Shown here piece by piece: positions 61,233-64,000 of a DNA stretch of 64,000 bases. Both the position numbers and the translations under genes were made by a program. This stretch comes from Diphasiastrum complanatum (Eukaryota; Streptophyta; Lycopodiopsida; Lycopodiales; Lycopodiaceae), in contig CM055092.1 in NCBI GenBank assembly GCA_029204225.1, forward strand, positions 17,227,421-17,291,420, given 5' to 3'. The notes beneath the pieces were generated by a model. It saw only the letters and a program-made list of their open reading frames with translations, had not been told where the DNA came from and made no database searches. Within the stretch, counting starts at the first letter, position 1. Each line of letters begins with the position of its first letter.

Positions 61233-61919
61233 TGTCATGAACGATTTCATTTTGTTGTCATAAATGATTTTGTTTCTTTTGAATTTTCTTTTGCGCGGAA
61301 GCTCACAAGAATCTAGACACATGACTACACATCACAGAACAGATTCCATTCTAGCAGTCAAGACAACAGAAGACAAAGAGATGCACGAAAATAGAGCAAT
61401 CAATTATGAGTTTAATTTTTAGAGCGAAATGGTCAGTGTCTCGTTCATTGGTGGCATGATGTTCTGCTCTTTCACTGTGTTTTGCTCGTTGCAGACTTTC
61501 ATGCACAACTATGTCATTTCTCTTCTTTTTTGTTTTTAGCTCTACTCTCTATGTCTCACTGTATCTCTCTGTATCTATTTTGATCCGGGATAATTATTTT
61601 ATGTCTCCACTATGTGGAGTTTACAAGATAGCTAAACAGAGAACTACAAGAGTAGTTAAAGCTAATCAACTAACCAGTCACTCTCCGTTGTTATACCCAT
61701 TTTAGCTGGGCATGAAGTTTGAGACCAAGTCCGTTGAGCTGTCAGCTGGCAGCGCGAAAGATTTCTTTTCGTTTATTTCATATCTTTTTGTTTTGCTTCG
61801 CTTTGCAATTTTTGTGGTCCTGAAGGCGTATTTGATTTTCATGAGTTGTTCGTCCTTTGAGTCAAGGCACATTGACTTTCGCGTCACGTCAAAGTTGCAG
61901 GAGTTCACCATTTCTGACA
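61233..61919 (-). repeat. 5' LTR of copia F
   Basis: 687 bp, ends TG...CA. It aligns with 56,528-57,215 and 11,713-12,448. Relative to the 3' LTR many CpG sites are TpG or CpA here (for example GCGAACGG against ATGAACGA at the edge). Confidence 0.93.
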
Positions 61920-62255
61920 TCTATAAGCATAATCACAGATCTAGGACAGAGAGTAGAATTCGAGTGTGATCAGTGCAAAGTAGTTGATAGGACAAGCAAG
62001 ATCCTAGCACTCAAAAAGAGGCATGGATACTTGTATAAATTAAGTCATTGTTTTTCTGCCTCTAGTCAGGCGCTCAGTTCTTCTATTCATGCAAATAAAA
62101 GTTTACTTTGGCATTATAGACTTGGTCACTTGAATCATGTTGTTGTACAACAAATGTCTAGACAATCAATTGTTCTTGATCTCGACTATCCTCGTGATAA
62201 AGTTGAGTTACCTGTCTGTCAAGATTGTCTAGTTGGTAAACAGTTTAATGGCTGA
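61920..62255 (+). pseudogene. Copia E pre-integrase region (right half)
   Basis: After the target-site copy the E frame resumes with SIITDLGQRVEFECDQCKVV, ILALKKRHGYLYKLSH, LLWHYRLGHLNHVVVQQMSR and VCQDCLVGKQFNG, then a TGA at 62,253. These are the zinc-type H...H...C...C residues before copia integrase. The integrase core never follows, so E was already truncated or has lost its 3' half. Confidence 0.9.
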
Positions 62256-62760
62256 TGTTGAACATTGTAGATGATGTTTTGCAGCTTCTTGCAGGTTGGC
62301 CATTTTTAAAACATGTGAGTTTGTTTAACTATGGTATGCTCAAAATATATAACTACTAGCCATAAGATTTAAGAGTCGGACAGTTAGGAGACTTGTGGGC
62401 AGCAAGTATTGTCAAATCATAACTCCAGACCCTGCCCAACGAAAGTTTTGAAATGTACAAAAATATGACCAAAAAATTATAAATTTTTTCAGACCAACGA
62501 ATGTTAAGTTCCTTCACAGGTGTAAAAAATTTATTGGGCCACATGTACATTGAATAGTTGAATAGTCAATAAAAACATCTTGACAAAGGCCCTTTTGGTG
62601 TTCGAACTTCCTCTAATGATTTGGCCCAGACAAAAAACAACCATGTTTTCCGGTCGTTGTGAAGCATGCCCAACAAATGGATACTTTCAATCACTAATTG
62701 AAAAAAGTACATGCCAAAAGACTAATTCTAGCAATAATATTGTAGTATATCATGTAAATA
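62256..62760. other. Spacer, no gene seen
   Basis: AT-rich with no recognisable motif. It may include the intron or 3' part of the CACTA gene to the right. Confidence 0.4.
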
Positions 62761-62831
62761 TCAAAAAGTAGTTATATGTAATTGTAAAAAAACTCCTATG
62801 CACACAAAATAGACATTGATTGAATATTTAC

Positions 62832-63338
62832 CTGAGCATTCACTTAATCCCGGATAGTCATGCATTGCCCACATTACAATGGCATGTAATGTAAAATCTT
62901 TCTCATGTAAGGGGCGCAAAATGTCATATGCTTTTATCTCTTTCCAAAAATCTTTCAACTCGTTAATAAGCAGTTCAAGATACACATCCATATTCTTAAC
63001 CTTGCAATGGCTAGGAATAAGAAGTGCCAACATAATATGTCCTTTTTTTGTACTCAACCAAGGTGGAATAATATAATTTACCAAACAAACAGGCCAAATG
63101 GACCACGTAATTGCTCGTACACCAAAGGGGTTCACACCATCTATTGCAAGACCAAATCTCACATTTCTTAACTCATTGGCAAAGCTTGGATACTCTTTGT
63201 TAATGTGTTTCCATGAATGTGAATCTGAAGGTACCCTCATTATCCCATATCTAGAGGTATGATGTGCATGCCAATTCATAAGCTGTGCAAAAGATTTACA
63301 ATGAAATAAACGTTGCAATCATGGAATCACTGGAAAAT
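62832..63338 (-). pseudogene. CACTA (En/Spm) transposase, TNP2-like core
   Basis: The minus-strand frame reads NVRFGLAIDGVNPFGVRAIT, WSIWPVCLVNYIIPPW, the stretch KNMDVYLELLINELKDFWKE and IVMWAMHDYPGLSECSG. These are hallmark blocks of plant CACTA transposases (Transposase_21 family), which cut and paste elements with CACTA ends. The piece ends at CAG|GTAAAT, a good splice donor (62,831/62,830), so an intron probably follows. A TGA near 63,317 replaces an expected arginine codon. The element's terminal repeats are not in the window. Confidence 0.88.
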
Positions 63339-63564
63339 ATCATAAAACTTTGCATGGAATGGTTGTCCCTTGCAAATCATCTCTATATTGAGGAGTGTCA
63401 CAAATGGGACATTTCTTGAGTAATTTATACCTGTCTAAAATACAGTCTTTTGGACATGCGTGATATTGCTTGTAGTCAATCCCAATATTAGACGACATCT
63501 CTCGTGCCTCATCTCTTGTTTCAGGCATGACATTCCCTTCCAGAAAATTTTTGTTTTTCAATAG
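63339..63564 (-). pseudogene. CACTA transposase, zinc-finger exon
   Basis: The frame before the core reads FLEGNVMPETRDEAREMSSN, YHACPKDCILDRYKLLKKCP and ICDTPQYRDD: two C-x(2-3)-C pairs form the zinc motif that precedes the CACTA core. A TGTCATGTACAG|A splice acceptor lies at 63,565-63,566. The frame joins the core only through the shift and stop near 63,320-63,340. Confidence 0.85.
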
Positions 63565-64000
63565 TCTGTACATGACAAAAAAAGTCATATTAGAAAATTA
63601 TCACGATGTCCAAATTGTAAAGTTTGTTTCAAAGCAAAAACGACAAGTAGATAAAATTATTTTTACTCAAATAATAATGTGAAGCTTTGGTCACTCCATC
63701 TATATTTGGTTTGAAGATTTAATAGAAGTAGAGAAGTCGCCAAACGGGATGTCTTTGTTCCATGACATTGTTATGTGCATATTTTTTAAACAAAAAATGA
63801 AATATATATTCATGCAACATTTAGATCTATGAAGTATGGGAGAGAAATGTCTATCAAGCATAGTTTCAACTTTTTGTTGGTTTGGTATATAGGATTCTAC
63901 ATCCTCATTTAGCGTTGGAGACAACAATCCTTGTAATCGCCAACATAGACAACGAATGTCATACAACGGTCCTCATATAGAGCAATTATCTCATCGTCAA
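63565..64000 (-). other. Probable upstream intron and exon of the CACTA gene
   Basis: 63,565 to about 63,700 looks like intron sequence. A frame at 63,700-63,966 may be an upstream exon, but it has no motif I can name. The gene runs off the right edge. Confidence 0.4.

Larger units (their letters stand above)
56528..61919 (-). mobile_element. Copia element F, complete with both LTRs
   Basis: A 5.4-kb minus-strand copia: 5' LTR 61,233-61,919, primer site, gag, protease, integrase, RT, RNase H, polypurine tract, 3' LTR 56,528-57,215. It is inserted in copia E and flanked by TCTGT/TCTAT. Removing it and one duplication restores the E reading frame exactly. It is the only element here with both boundaries and target site defined. 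Confidence 0.95.

Noticed and set aside
62356-62771. Short frames left of the CACTA core as genes
   Set aside because: No motif was recognised, and the sequence is probably intron or 3' sequence of the CACTA gene or spacer.

Overview
The window reads as a stretch of repeat-rich, methylated nuclear plant chromosome. The basis is the mix of transposable elements: Ty1/copia and Ty3/gypsy LTR retrotransposons with plant-type tRNA-Met and tRNA-Asp primer sites, a CACTA (En/Spm) transposase, a short inverted-repeat element, long (GA)n/(CT)n arrays and AT-rich spacers. A fern or another seed-free plant is my best guess, because the gypsy gag zinc fingers and two unusual transposase-like relics look like types I associate with those genomes. 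That is recollection, not evidence in the sequence. I found no convincing host gene, rRNA gene, organellar sequence or CRISPR array.

Layout. 1-6.7 kb: AT-rich spacer with a 29-codon copia RT scrap and a GA array. 7.0-11.2 kb: copia A (+), with a full 5' LTR, broken gag-PR-IN, RT/RH deleted and a truncated 3' LTR. 11.2-12.4 kb: 5' end of copia B (-). 12.9-18.5 kb: gypsy M (-) with GAGTAAT-type repeats at both sides. 18.8-20.9 kb: copia H (-). 20.9-22.0 kb: gypsy gag relic N (-), split by a 375-bp inverted-repeat element. 22.3-25.4 kb: copia I (-) between two copies of an LTR-like repeat that carries CT microsatellites. 27.0 kb: a copia scrap (+). 28.8-29.5 kb: a probable DUF7869-like relic (-). 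29.6-36.7 kb: gypsy J (+), cut inside its integrase by copia K (-, to 40.3 kb). 40.6-41.0 kb: two small copia scraps. 41.1-42.6 kb: a DUF7869-like transposon relic (+). 42.6-45.9 kb: copia scraps and copia D (-). 46.05-47.53 kb: an unclassified transposase-like pseudogene (+). 47.5-52.8 kb: copia C (-), a sister copy of A. 52.8-55.5 kb: copia L (-), with the best-preserved RT. 55.5-62.3 kb: copia E (+), interrupted by a complete copia F (-) that has two LTRs and a near-perfect 5-bp target-site duplication. 62.8 kb to the edge: CACTA transposase (-).

Every coding region carries stops, frameshifts or deletions, so the elements are treated as pseudogenes. Where sister copies can be compared (A against C, the two F LTRs, the RNase H scrap against C), many of the inactivating changes are C-to-T or G-to-A, as expected from decay of methylated cytosines. 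The best leads are the two DUF7869-like relics, the single-frame transposase-like pseudogene at 46-47.5 kb, the dated nesting of F in E, the inverted-repeat element inside gypsy N, and the microsatellite-bearing LTR-like repeat. I did not find a new functional system.
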